The notes below the pieces were generated by a model that had not been told where the DNA came from, did no database searches, and saw nothing but the letters and a program-made list of their open reading frames with translations. Source: DATDFB01 sp036522835 (GTDB lineage Bacteria > Acidobacteriota > Thermoanaerobaculia > Gp7-AA8). From it: a stretch of DNA of 6,487 bases. This document shows, one piece after another, positions 1 through 5,078 of this stretch; the stretch's first letter is position 1, and every line of letters begins with the position of its first letter. A program made the translations under genes and the position numbers. The stretch lies in contig DATDFB010000019.1 in assembly GCA_036522835.1 (NCBI GenBank), positions 1 to 6,487 on the forward strand. Reading direction: 5' to 3'.

Positions 1-672
1 CAGCCGCTCGATGTCGACGTCGGCTTGCTGCAGCGAGGCCTGCTCCGAGGTCAGTTGCGTCTGCAGGCCGATGCGGTCGCCGTCGAGCGAGCGCAGCGCC
101 GCCTCCGCCGTCGACACGACTTCCGCCTCCTGCTTGGCCGCCTCCTCCTCGGCCGCGCGCAGGCCGCGCTCCTTCGCCCGCGCGGCGCCGGCGCGGCTGC
201 GCGCGTCGGCCGCTTGCGACGGAGGGATGAGCCCTTGCCCGGCCATCCGTTCGAAGCGGTCGGCGCCGGTCGACTCGATGTCGGCGAGATGCGCGGCCTC
301 GATGCGCGCTTCGCGCGCTTGCCGCAGCTTCGCCGCGGCGGCGTTTTTCTGGGCCTCGGATTTCGCGCGCGTGGCGGCGATCTGCGCGGCAACGGCGTCG
401 ATGCGGCGGCGGAGGTTGTCGATCTCCGCGACCGACTTCGCGCGCCGGATGGCGGCATCGGACGGATCGAGCTCCAGCAGCACGTCGCCGCGGCGTACGC
501 TCTGTCCCAGGGCGATGTTGACGCGGGCGATGCGCCCGCTGAGCGGCACGGCGATCTGACGCACCGCGGCGCCCGACTCGAACCGGGCCCGCTTCGACAC
601 GGCCACGATGGAGACGCGCCCGGCCAGGGCCCAGACGATCCACGCCGCGAGCAGCGCGAGCGCCACCGCCAC
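1..672 (-). CDS. HlyD-family membrane-fusion (efflux/secretion) adaptor, 3' part beyond window
   Basis: Periplasmic adaptor of the HlyD/EmrA type, which links an inner-membrane transporter to the outer membrane. The frame stays open from the GTG at 672 to base 1 (224 codons), so the C-terminal part lies outside the window. Counting from that GTG, residues 1-19 form a hydrophobic anchor (LALLAAWIVWALAG). Residues about 37-72 form a biotinyl-lipoyl-like half-motif, with IAVPLSGRIARVNIALGQSV followed by RRGDVLLELDP. From about residue 80 to the edge lies a long Ala/Arg/Glu-rich coiled-coil hairpin, interrupted near 145 by GQGLIPPSQ, a turn often seen in these adaptors. The start is uncertain. 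The upstream codons (SFSRTLRALNDDAPRHLRG) look like a normal short cytoplasmic tail, yet no ATG, GTG or TTG lies in frame between the TGA at 796-798 and the GTG at 672. It is probably the last visible gene of the operon that starts at 2830. The family call is secure; the substrate is unknown. Confidence 0.85.
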   Translation of the reverse strand, partial: MAVALALLAAWIVWALAGRVSIVAVSKRARFESGAAVRQIAVPLSGRIARVNIALGQSVRRGDVLLELDPSDAAIRRAKSVAEIDNLRRRIDAVAAQIAATRAKSEAQKNAAAAKLRQAREARIEAAHLADIESTGADRFERMAGQGLIPPSQAADARSRAGAARAKERGLRAAEEEAAKQEAEVVSTAEAALRSLDGDRIGLQTQLTSEQASLQQADVDIERL

Positions 673-795
673 GCCGCGGAGGTGCCGCGGCGCATCGTCG
701 TTGAGCGCGCGAAGCGTGCGGGAGAACGACGTCGTTGCCGAAGAAGGGGCTGAAGTCGGTATGGAGGAATTGTATCGGCGCCCGCGCGTGCGCGC
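673..795 (-). other. Gap between the winged-helix gene and the HlyD gene, with in-frame coding-like sequence
   Basis: There are 123 bases between the stop of the coiled-coil/winged-helix gene and the first usable GTG of the HlyD-like gene. The frame is open throughout. From about 740 downward it reads like protein (SSATTSFSRTLRALNDDAPR) with GC-rich third positions, so part of it probably belongs to the HlyD-like protein. A TACAAT hexamer on the minus strand (774-769) matches a -10 box at five of six positions, but no acceptable -35 lies 16-18 bp upstream. An ATA codon in frame at 762-760 falls where transcription from that box would start. No terminator hairpin was seen. Confidence 0.4.
769..774 (-). 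promoter_or_regulatory. Possible -10 box ahead of the HlyD-like gene
   Basis: On the minus strand the hexamer TACAAT differs from TATAAT at one position and sits in otherwise GC-rich sequence between two genes of the same direction. The hexamer 17 bp upstream is GAGCGC, which does not resemble a -35 box. This is a weak candidate for an internal promoter. Confidence 0.2.
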
Positions 796-1359
796 TCACT
801 CCGTCGTCATGTACCGCCCGTGCGCGACCTTGCGGGCGCGGCCGTCGCGGGCCATGCGGGCCAGGAGCGTGCGGACGTTGCCGATGTCCCTTTTCCTGGT
901 GAGGCCGAGCATCGTCGCCACATCGAACGGTGCCAGAGGGTGGTCGCGGTGGCGCCGCAAGGCCCACCGGACCTGCTGGGCCATCCCCTCCGGCATCGGC
1001 TCCTCGTCGCTGGGCGGTCCCATCTCAGCCATGCACTCGTCGATCTGCCGCTGGACCGCCGCGCGCTCGGCGTCGAGTCTGTCGAGCTGTCCGCGCAACT
1101 CGCGAAGACGTTCCGAAAGGTCGAGAATGTGTTGCACGGTGTCGCTCATGTCTCGAATGAAGACGTGTGTACCTCGGGTCAGGTCACGGGCGACATGGAT
1201 CAAGTCACGCTCGACATGCTTGATTGCAAATGTGTCTCGAGTCGAGGCATCGATGCATTGAGTCGAGACACAGGCGTCATGAGTCGAGACATCGATGCAT
1301 TGAATCGAGACATCCACGTCATGACTCAATGCACGCGTGTCTCGAGTGAATGCACGCAT
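796..1359 (-). CDS. Coiled-coil protein with heptad repeats and C-terminal winged helix
   Basis: Not a named family. From the ATG at 1359 the product is 187 residues. Residues 1-70 are degenerate seven-residue repeats (type VSTHDMR, VSTQCID, ASTRDTF) encoded by a 21-bp DNA repeat. These pass in phase into a convincing coiled coil at about 71-108 (HILDLSERLRELRGQLDRL onward). After an acidic linker (MGPPSDEEPMPEG), residues about 125-187 look like a winged helix: PFDVATMLGLTRKRDIGNV is the probable helix-turn-helix, and GRARKVAHGRYMTTE the wing and C-terminus. The inferred role is an oligomeric DNA-binding or regulatory protein. The start is uncertain: the ATG at 1149 (MSDTVQHIL) would give 117 residues without the repeats, and neither ATG has a clear Shine-Dalgarno. 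I chose 1359 because the repeat heptads stay open and in phase, and it lies 29 bases after the preceding stop. The repeat part is visibly lower in GC than its surroundings. Confidence 0.65.
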   Translation of the reverse strand: MRAFTRDTRALSHDVDVSIQCIDVSTHDACVSTQCIDASTRDTFAIKHVERDLIHVARDLTRGTHVFIRDMSDTVQHILDLSERLRELRGQLDRLDAERAAVQRQIDECMAEMGPPSDEEPMPEGMAQQVRWALRRHRDHPLAPFDVATMLGLTRKRDIGNVRTLLARMARDGRARKVAHGRYMTTE

Positions 1360-1395
1360 GTCATGAGTCGAGACATGCGTGTCAAGAGTTATTGC
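1228..1395 (-). repeat. Degenerate 21-bp tandem repeat array encoding heptads
   Basis: On the minus strand about eight units of exactly 21 bp follow each other: 1395-1375 (weak), 1374-1354, 1353-1333, 1332-1312, 1311-1291, 1290-1270, 1269-1249 and 1248-1228. The common core is GTCTCGACTCATGAC or GTCTCGACTCAATGCATCGAT with substitutions. The units 1311-1291 and 1269-1249 differ at one base, and 1374-1354 and 1290-1270 share their first 15 bases. Weaker units continue to about 1144, and the seven-codon phase persists into the non-repetitive coiled coil. The array begins at the stop codon of the 92-residue gene and has lower GC than its flanks. Because 21 is a multiple of three, gain or loss of units would keep the reading frame. 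Confidence 0.85.
1232..1271. repeat. 40-bp dyad with palindromic centre inside the repeat array
   Basis: GTGTCTCGA (1232-1240) is the exact inverse of TCGAGACAC (1263-1271). The centre, GCATCGATGC (1247-1256), is a perfect 10-bp palindrome on the same axis, and only the six bases on each side between arm and centre fail to match. The symmetry partly follows from the self-complementary character of the repeat unit. It could form a hairpin or bind a dimeric protein; function is unknown. Confidence 0.6.
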
Positions 1396-1667
1396 GGCTT
1401 CACCTCTTCCCCCGCCACCTCCGCCCGCGCCGACTCGCACGCCGAGAGAATCTCCTGGTACAGCTCGTACTTCGTCTCCTCGTCGATCGGCGACGGGGCG
1501 GCGCGGTTCACGATCTCGGCGATCTGCGAGGCGTAGTGCGAGGGCGGGGGGAGGCGCTCGCCGCCGGCGTGGATCTGGCGGAAGCCGGAGAGGAGCTCCT
1601 CGCGCAGCGACTCGCGGAAGAATCCGCTCTCCAGATCGCGGGCGAGATTCTCGTAGTCGACGTTCAT
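1389..1667 (-). CDS. Conserved-looking small acidic protein of unknown function (92 aa)
   Basis: I do not recognise the family. The protein has no signal peptide or membrane segment and is predicted to be soluble and mainly helical. Acidic and hydrophobic residues alternate in the N-terminal stretch (DYENLARDLESGFFRESLRE) and in the C-terminal stretch (EETKYELYQEILSACESARA). A Pro-rich link (GGERLPPPSHYASQI) lies near residues 36-50. The start is well fixed: its ATG (1667-1665) overlaps the protease TGA (1666-1664) as ATGA, and with no Shine-Dalgarno nearby, translation is probably coupled to the protease gene. The stop TAA (1391-1389) abuts the first units of the 21-bp repeat array. The context suggests a partner or regulator in the protease operon, but this is inferred from position only. 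Confidence 0.75.
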   Translation of the reverse strand: MNVDYENLARDLESGFFRESLREELLSGFRQIHAGGERLPPPSHYASQIAEIVNRAAPSPIDEETKYELYQEILSACESARAEVAGEEVKPQ

Positions 1668-2830
1668 GAGCCGACGAACTTCGCGATCAGCGCGGCGTCG
1701 GCGCCGTAGCCGACGCGCACCGTGGCGCCGTCCACCGCCGCGCGCGCGGTCACGCCGCGCTCGTGCAGGAAGGCCATGTACGCGTCGCGGAAGCGGCGCG
1801 CGCTCTCCGCGCTCGTCCAGCGCGTCTCCGCCAGCACCGTCGGCTCGCAGGCGTCGCTCTGCGCGATCTGCACGCGGTCGTCGACCCAGCCGGCCGACGC
1901 GCCGGCGCCGACGAGGAAGCGCCAGTGAAACTCGCCGAGGTGCTCGACCGTGAGCGTGCGCGGCGCGGCCACGATCGCGGCGTTGTCGAAGGCCTTCCCC
2001 TTCTCCCCCGCCTCCAGACGCGCGAAGTAGCTCTCGGCATGCAGCACCTCGGCCGTGGAGCGCGGCGGATTCGCATCCATCTTGTCGAGCATCTTCCAGC
2101 CGCCGCGGCGGTAGCCCTCGATCACGAGGCGCAGCCCTTCCATGTACGGGAACTTCAGCGACTCCACGAAGTAGCGCGGCACGCTGTCGCTGACATCAGG
2201 CTGCGCGGCCGCAAGCGACTCCAGCACCGCCGGGCTCTGAATGAGCGCGTCGAGCGGCTGCCCCATCTTGCCGAGCGTGTAGGCCATCATCACCAGCGTG
2301 GCCTCGCCTTCGAGCAGCGAGTGGAAGGCGAGCTCGCCGTCGGCGTCCTTCGTCAGCGTGGCCTCGCGCGCGCCGGCGGCGAAGTGCTGGTCCTGCAGCG
2401 CGTGTGTCAGCTCGTGGATCACCACCATGTCGCGCATCGACGCCGCGTCCATGCCGCTCGCCTCCATCGCCTTCGGCATCTCCCGGATCGAGTAGTAGAC
2501 GTGGTCGAGCGGGTCGTAGAACGCCAGCACCTGCGACTGGTAGAGATCGAGCAGTTGGGTCATGAGCTGCTCGTTCTTGCCGTCGACGAGCTGCAGCGAG
2601 CGGAGGACGAGCATGTAGTCGTCGAACGAATAGGGCATCGACTTGAGCATCTGCGCGCGCAAGCGGTCGGGCAGCTCCTTGCGGCCGATGCTGACGTGGC
2701 GGATGTCGTGGTCGAACGCCAGGCCGCGGATGCGCTCGACGTCGCGCATCGGCGCGGCCAGCGGCGACGCCGCGGAGGCCTGGACGGCGAGGAGGAGCGC
2801 GGCGGCGAACACCATCAGGCGGCGGGACAT
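1664..2830 (-). CDS. Secreted HELTH-motif zinc metalloprotease-like protein
   Basis: A 388-residue exported protein. Residues 1-20 form a signal peptide (MSRR, then a hydrophobic core ending VQASA, probable cleavage ASA/A). The motif HELTHALQDQHF begins at residue 139 and supplies the zinc-metallopeptidase HExxH (H139, E140, H143). The downstream LLEGEAT (E174) is a likely third ligand of gluzincin type, an inference from spacing. The region before the motif (SQVLAFYDPLDHVYYS) resembles the strand preceding the active site in such proteases. The C-terminal third is a mixed domain without recognised motifs. The frame is open as far as 3364, but that part is antisense to the kinase gene, so I chose the ATG at 2830 directly before the signal peptide. 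No Shine-Dalgarno is evident. It is the first gene of the left operon and diverges from the kinase gene. The substrate is unknown, and proteolytic activity itself is inferred. Confidence 0.85.
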   Translation of the reverse strand: MSRRLMVFAAALLLAVQASAASPLAAPMRDVERIRGLAFDHDIRHVSIGRKELPDRLRAQMLKSMPYSFDDYMLVLRSLQLVDGKNEQLMTQLLDLYQSQVLAFYDPLDHVYYSIREMPKAMEASGMDAASMRDMVVIHELTHALQDQHFAAGAREATLTKDADGELAFHSLLEGEATLVMMAYTLGKMGQPLDALIQSPAVLESLAAAQPDVSDSVPRYFVESLKFPYMEGLRLVIEGYRRGGWKMLDKMDANPPRSTAEVLHAESYFARLEAGEKGKAFDNAAIVAAPRTLTVEHLGEFHWRFLVGAGASAGWVDDRVQIAQSDACEPTVLAETRWTSAESARRFRDAYMAFLHERGVTARAAVDGATVRVGYGADAALIAKFVGS

Positions 2831-2869
2831 GCGCTTGCGAACCGGGCCGCGGAGCGCCTCATTCCGGCG

Positions 2870-2898
2870 TTGCAGCCCCCGCGGGGGTCCCGTAGAAT
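2870..2898 (+). promoter_or_regulatory. Sigma70-like promoter for the kinase/STAS operon
   Basis: TTGCAG (2870-2875) and TAGAAT (2893-2898) are separated by exactly 17 bp. The -10 matches TATAAT at five of six positions; the -35 keeps TTG. The expected transcription start is near 2905, just upstream of the ATG at 2912. The spacer contains the 12-bp palindrome CCCCCGCGGGGG (2876-2887), which could be an operator or chance GC symmetry. Confidence 0.55.
2876..2887. promoter_or_regulatory. Perfect 12-bp palindrome in the promoter spacer
   Basis: CCCCCGCGGGGG lies entirely between the -35 and -10 of the proposed kinase promoter, in the 81-bp space shared with the divergent protease operon. A repressor bound here would block the promoter. 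No family of regulators can be assigned from the sequence. Confidence 0.3.
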
Positions 2899-2911
2899 GC
2901 GCGCGGTTTCC

Positions 2912-3367
2912 ATGCAGAACGGTGACGGCGAGCGGATCGAGATCACCATCAGCAGCCGCTTCGAGAACATCGAGCTGGTTCAGGTGATCGCGGAGCACCT
3001 GTGTGAGAACGCGGGTCTCGACGAGGACGGCTCCCACTGGATCGGCATGGCGGTGCGCGAGGCGGTGGCCAACGCCATCAAGCACGGGAACAAGCTCGAC
3101 GTGAAGAAGAAGGTGCAGGCGGTGTTCGACCTGCGAGGACTCGATTTGACGATCAACATCTCCGACGAGGGCGAGGGCTTCGACCCGGAGAAAGTCAGCG
3201 ATCCCCTCAGCCCCAAAAACCTCATGAAAACAAGTGGGCGGGGGATCTTTTACATGAAGACGTTCATGGATCAGGTCCGGTATTCTTTCGCCCCCGGCGG
3301 CGGGACGTCTCTGGTCATGACGAAAAACCTCGCCAAGGGGACGGGGATCGCCACCAGCAAACATTGA
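2912..3367 (+). CDS. RsbW/SpoIIAB-type anti-sigma serine kinase (HATPase_c)
   Basis: A 151-residue GHKL ATPase domain protein. In this family such kinases bind and inhibit a sigma factor or another target, and release it when a dephosphorylated STAS partner competes; the kinase phosphorylates that partner on serine. The nucleotide site is complete: the N box EAVANAIKHGN (E50, N54, H58), the G1 box DEGEGFDP (from D85) and the G2 box SGRGIFYMK (from S108). Length is typical of a single-domain family member. Two in-frame ATGs exist. The one at 2897 lies inside the -10 box of the proposed promoter, so I prefer 2912, giving a transcript with a leader of only about seven bases and no Shine-Dalgarno. 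The STAS gene follows after 32 bases and is the expected partner. No sigma factor or PP2C phosphatase is present in the window, so the final target is unknown. Confidence 0.93.
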   Translation: MQNGDGERIEITISSRFENIELVQVIAEHLCENAGLDEDGSHWIGMAVREAVANAIKHGNKLDVKKKVQAVFDLRGLDLTINISDEGEGFDPEKVSDPLSPKNLMKTSGRGIFYMKTFMDQVRYSFAPGGGTSLVMTKNLAKGTGIATSKH

Positions 3368-3373
3368 CGATTC

Positions 3374-3387
3374 GCCGCCTCGGCGGC
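3374..3387 (+). other. Small GC hairpin between kinase and STAS genes
   Basis: GCCGCC and GGCGGC flank two bases (TC), allowing a five-base-pair stem with a four-base loop directly before the Shine-Dalgarno of the STAS gene. No T run follows, so it is not a convincing terminator. It could influence mRNA stability or translation, or be chance in GC-rich sequence. Confidence 0.3.
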
Positions 3388-3395
3388 AGGAGGAG
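3388..3395 (+). promoter_or_regulatory. Strong ribosome binding site of the STAS gene
   Basis: AGGAGGAG ends four bases before the ATG at 3400. It is the only textbook Shine-Dalgarno in the window and fixes the STAS start. It contrasts with the kinase upstream, which has none, and suggests that the antagonist is made in excess over the kinase. Confidence 0.8.
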
Positions 3396-3399
3396 AAAC

Positions 3400-3735
3400 A
3401 TGAAAGCCACCACTCGTAGCGTCGACGGAGTCGAGATCATCGGCCTCCAGGGAAAGATCACCATCGGCGCGGGCGACCAGCAATTGCGCGAGGTCATCTC
3501 CAACGCCCTCGCCAGCGGCCGCAACAACATCCTGCTCGACCTCAGCGGCGTCACGACCATCGACTCGTCCGGCATCGGCGAGCTGGTCGGCTCCTACACC
3601 ACCGTCACGAACCGCGGCGGAAAGCTGAAGCTGCTCCACCTGCCGGCCAAGCTCAACGAGCTGCTGCACGTGACGCAGCTCATCACCGTGTTCGAGGTGT
3701 ACGAGAACGAGCAGGACGCGCTGAAGAGCTTCTGA
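3400..3735 (+). CDS. STAS-domain anti-anti-sigma factor (SpoIIAA/RsbV type)
   Basis: A 111-residue single STAS domain, the standard length for this family. The N-terminal strands (TTRSVDGVEIIGLQGKITIG) lead to the helix QQLREVISNALASG and the strand NNILLDLSGV. The conserved phosphorylation loop IDSSGIGELVGSY follows (DSSG at residues 55-58), where the partner kinase would phosphorylate a serine. The C-terminal half (GGKLKLLHLP, then the LITVFEVYENEQDALKSF tail) is typical. When dephosphorylated it would bind the kinase encoded just upstream and free that kinase's target. The ATG at 3400 has a strong Shine-Dalgarno, and the gene is co-transcribed with the kinase (32-base gap). Its stop lies three bases from the stop of a convergent gene, leaving no room for a separate terminator. 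Confidence 0.95.
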   Translation: MKATTRSVDGVEIIGLQGKITIGAGDQQLREVISNALASGRNNILLDLSGVTTIDSSGIGELVGSYTTVTNRGGKLKLLHLPAKLNELLHVTQLITVFEVYENEQDALKSF

Positions 3736-3738
3736 CGC

Positions 3739-4386
3739 CTACGGGCGGCCGCCGCGCCCGCGCCGCGTCGGCGGCGTGGGCATGTCGCGGTCGCCGATCG
3801 CCGCTCCGCCCTGCCAGCGCATCGGGAGGATGTTCGTCATGACCGTCTCGTTGTTCTCGACCCACTTCTGAAAGAGGGCGTCGGCGAGCTTCGGGTCGTG
3901 CACGGCCTTTTCCGGGATGTCGACGAGCGGCGTGAACACGGTCGTGTTCTCGAGGAAGTTCAGCCGGATGCGGACGCCGTTCGGATGCGGCGTCCACGGC
4001 GTCCCCGGGTTCGCCGCGATGACGACGTGCGCCGCCGTGGAGAAGCTCCTCCGCTCCTCGGGACGGATCGGAATGAGCCGCGGCAGGAAGTTCTCGCCCG
4101 GAATCTCCGTGCCGAGGTTGACCGTGACGGTCTGCGTATCGGCGTCGTAGGCGCCCTGCGGTACCAGGTCGGCGACGAGAATGGTCTTGTCGCGATGATT
4201 GGTGATCTCGTACTTGATGGGGATGGACGAGTTCGTGGTCAGGAGCTCGCTGTAGATCTCGACGTCGAGGCGGACGCCGGACTCCGTGCCGACGGCGCGG
4301 CGCGGCTCGGTCGACTCGTTCATCGGTTTCGACGCCGAGGCGCACGCGGCTGCAAGAGCCAGCAGGAGGGGCACCGCTCGTTTCAC
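3739..4386 (-). CDS. Putative lipoprotein, paralog of the neighbouring exported protein
   Basis: The function is not recognised. The product is 215 residues from a GTG at 4386; no ATG is available, and the signal peptide begins right there. Residues 1-14 form a short signal sequence with a lipobox (LAAAC, C15), so a lipid-anchored protein is likely. The mature part begins with a flexible Ser/Thr/Glu segment, then an apparently beta-rich domain (about 38-150) and the motif FQKWVENNETVMTNILPMRW (172-191). The end is a basic Gly/Arg/Pro tail (PTPPTRRGRGGRP). It aligns along its length with the upstream gene product. Shared points are RRA.G....(V/I)R.D.E, Y(D).DT.TVT....G(T/S)E(V/I)P, TPW, F.KWV and N.(L/I)P.RW, which indicates an old tandem duplication. 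The 56-bp gap after the first paralog is compatible with one transcript. Confidence 0.8.
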   Translation of the reverse strand: MKRAVPLLLALAAACASASKPMNESTEPRRAVGTESGVRLDVEIYSELLTTNSSIPIKYEITNHRDKTILVADLVPQGAYDADTQTVTVNLGTEIPGENFLPRLIPIRPEERRSFSTAAHVVIAANPGTPWTPHPNGVRIRLNFLENTTVFTPLVDIPEKAVHDPKLADALFQKWVENNETVMTNILPMRWQGGAAIGDRDMPTPPTRRGRGGRP

Positions 4387-4442
4387 GTTGCCATAACAAT
4401 AGCGCGAACCACCCCTCCCGGTGTAGCGGAAACGAAAACGAA

Positions 4443-5078
4443 CTAGTGCCCGCCGGCCGGCGTCCTCGACGACGCGTCGACGCTGATGCGGTCGTCCCGG
4501 GCGTTCCAGCGCACCGGGATCGCATTCAGAAAGACGGAGTCGCTGGCGTCGACCCACTTGTCGAAGAGGTCGTTCGGCAGCGCCGGCGCGGCGGCGGACG
4601 GCTTCGACTGCTGCTCGATCAGCGGCGCGAGCGCCGTAACGTCGCGGAGCACGTTCACTTTGATCTGAACGTAGCGCGGGACGACGCTCCACGGCGTGCG
4701 ATCGTGCGGCACGACGACGTGCAGCGTCCCACCGGCGGTGAGCACGCGCGTCTCGCCCGGCAGGATGGTGGCGAGGTGCGGCATGGCCTTGCCGGTCGGC
4801 ACTTCCGAGCCGATGGCGAACGTGACCGTGGCCGTGTCGGGATCGTAGCTCACGTCGGAGATCTTGTCGGCCACGCCGATGGTCTGCGCGGTGAGATTCT
4901 GGACCTGGTAGGTCACGCTGAGCGACGCGCCTGGGGCAAGGGAATCCTGGAGGAGCTCGGCGTCGACGCGGATGTTGTCCTCGCGCCCCAGTGCGCGGCG
5001 GGGATCGTTCATGTCCACGTGGGCCGCACTTGCCACGGCCGCGACGAGCATCGCGGAAACGAAGGGAGAGAGTTTCAT
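4443..5078 (-). CDS. Exported protein of unknown function, first of a tandem paralog pair
   Basis: 211 residues, family not recognised. Residues 1-18 form a signal peptide (MKLSPFVSAMLVAAVASA, probable cleavage ASA/A) without a lipobox, so a periplasmic or secreted protein is likely. The mature domain appears beta-rich and contains the same landmarks as the downstream lipoprotein: PRRALGREDNIRVDAELL (27-44), YDPDTATVTFAIGSEVP (78-94), TPW (128-130), LFDKWV (171-176) and NAIPVRW (185-191). It lacks the basic tail and has an extra Ser/Ala/Pro insert (QQSKPSAAAPALP, 156-168). The ATG at 5078 follows an AGAGGTG sequence that is one arm of an inverted repeat, so initiation may be controlled. It lies 125 bases downstream of lepA on the same strand. 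Confidence 0.8.
   Translation of the reverse strand: MKLSPFVSAMLVAAVASAAHVDMNDPRRALGREDNIRVDAELLQDSLAPGASLSVTYQVQNLTAQTIGVADKISDVSYDPDTATVTFAIGSEVPTGKAMPHLATILPGETRVLTAGGTLHVVVPHDRTPWSVVPRYVQIKVNVLRDVTALAPLIEQQSKPSAAAPALPNDLFDKWVDASDSVFLNAIPVRWNARDDRISVDASSRTPAGGH

Noticed and set aside
25..753. Plus-strand 242-codon open frame opposite the HlyD-like gene
   Set aside because: It is Arg/Leu/Ala-rich shadow sequence with no recognisable domain, whereas the minus frame has clear lipoyl and coiled-coil features.
1144..1395. CRISPR-like array
   Set aside because: The 21-bp units are contiguous without unique spacers, are degenerate, and keep a coding frame; no cas genes are nearby.
1360..1440. 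ATG at 1440 as start of the winged-helix protein
   Set aside because: It would overlap the end of the 92-residue gene by 52 bases and add an unlikely Gly-rich stretch. The ATG at 1359 avoids this.
820..1536. Long plus-strand open frame (238 codons) across the repeat region
   Set aside because: It is antisense to the winged-helix and 92-residue genes, and its heptad look arises because the 21-bp units keep frame on both strands. No independent domain or start signal was seen.
1763..2896. N-terminal part of a long plus-strand frame leading into the kinase
   Set aside because: This part is antisense to the protease and very His/Arg-rich. The kinase domain starts only after the promoter at 2870-2898.
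2831..3364. Extension of the protease frame to an ATG at 3364
   Set aside because: The added 178 residues are antisense to the well-supported kinase gene, and the signal peptide begins at the ATG at 2830.
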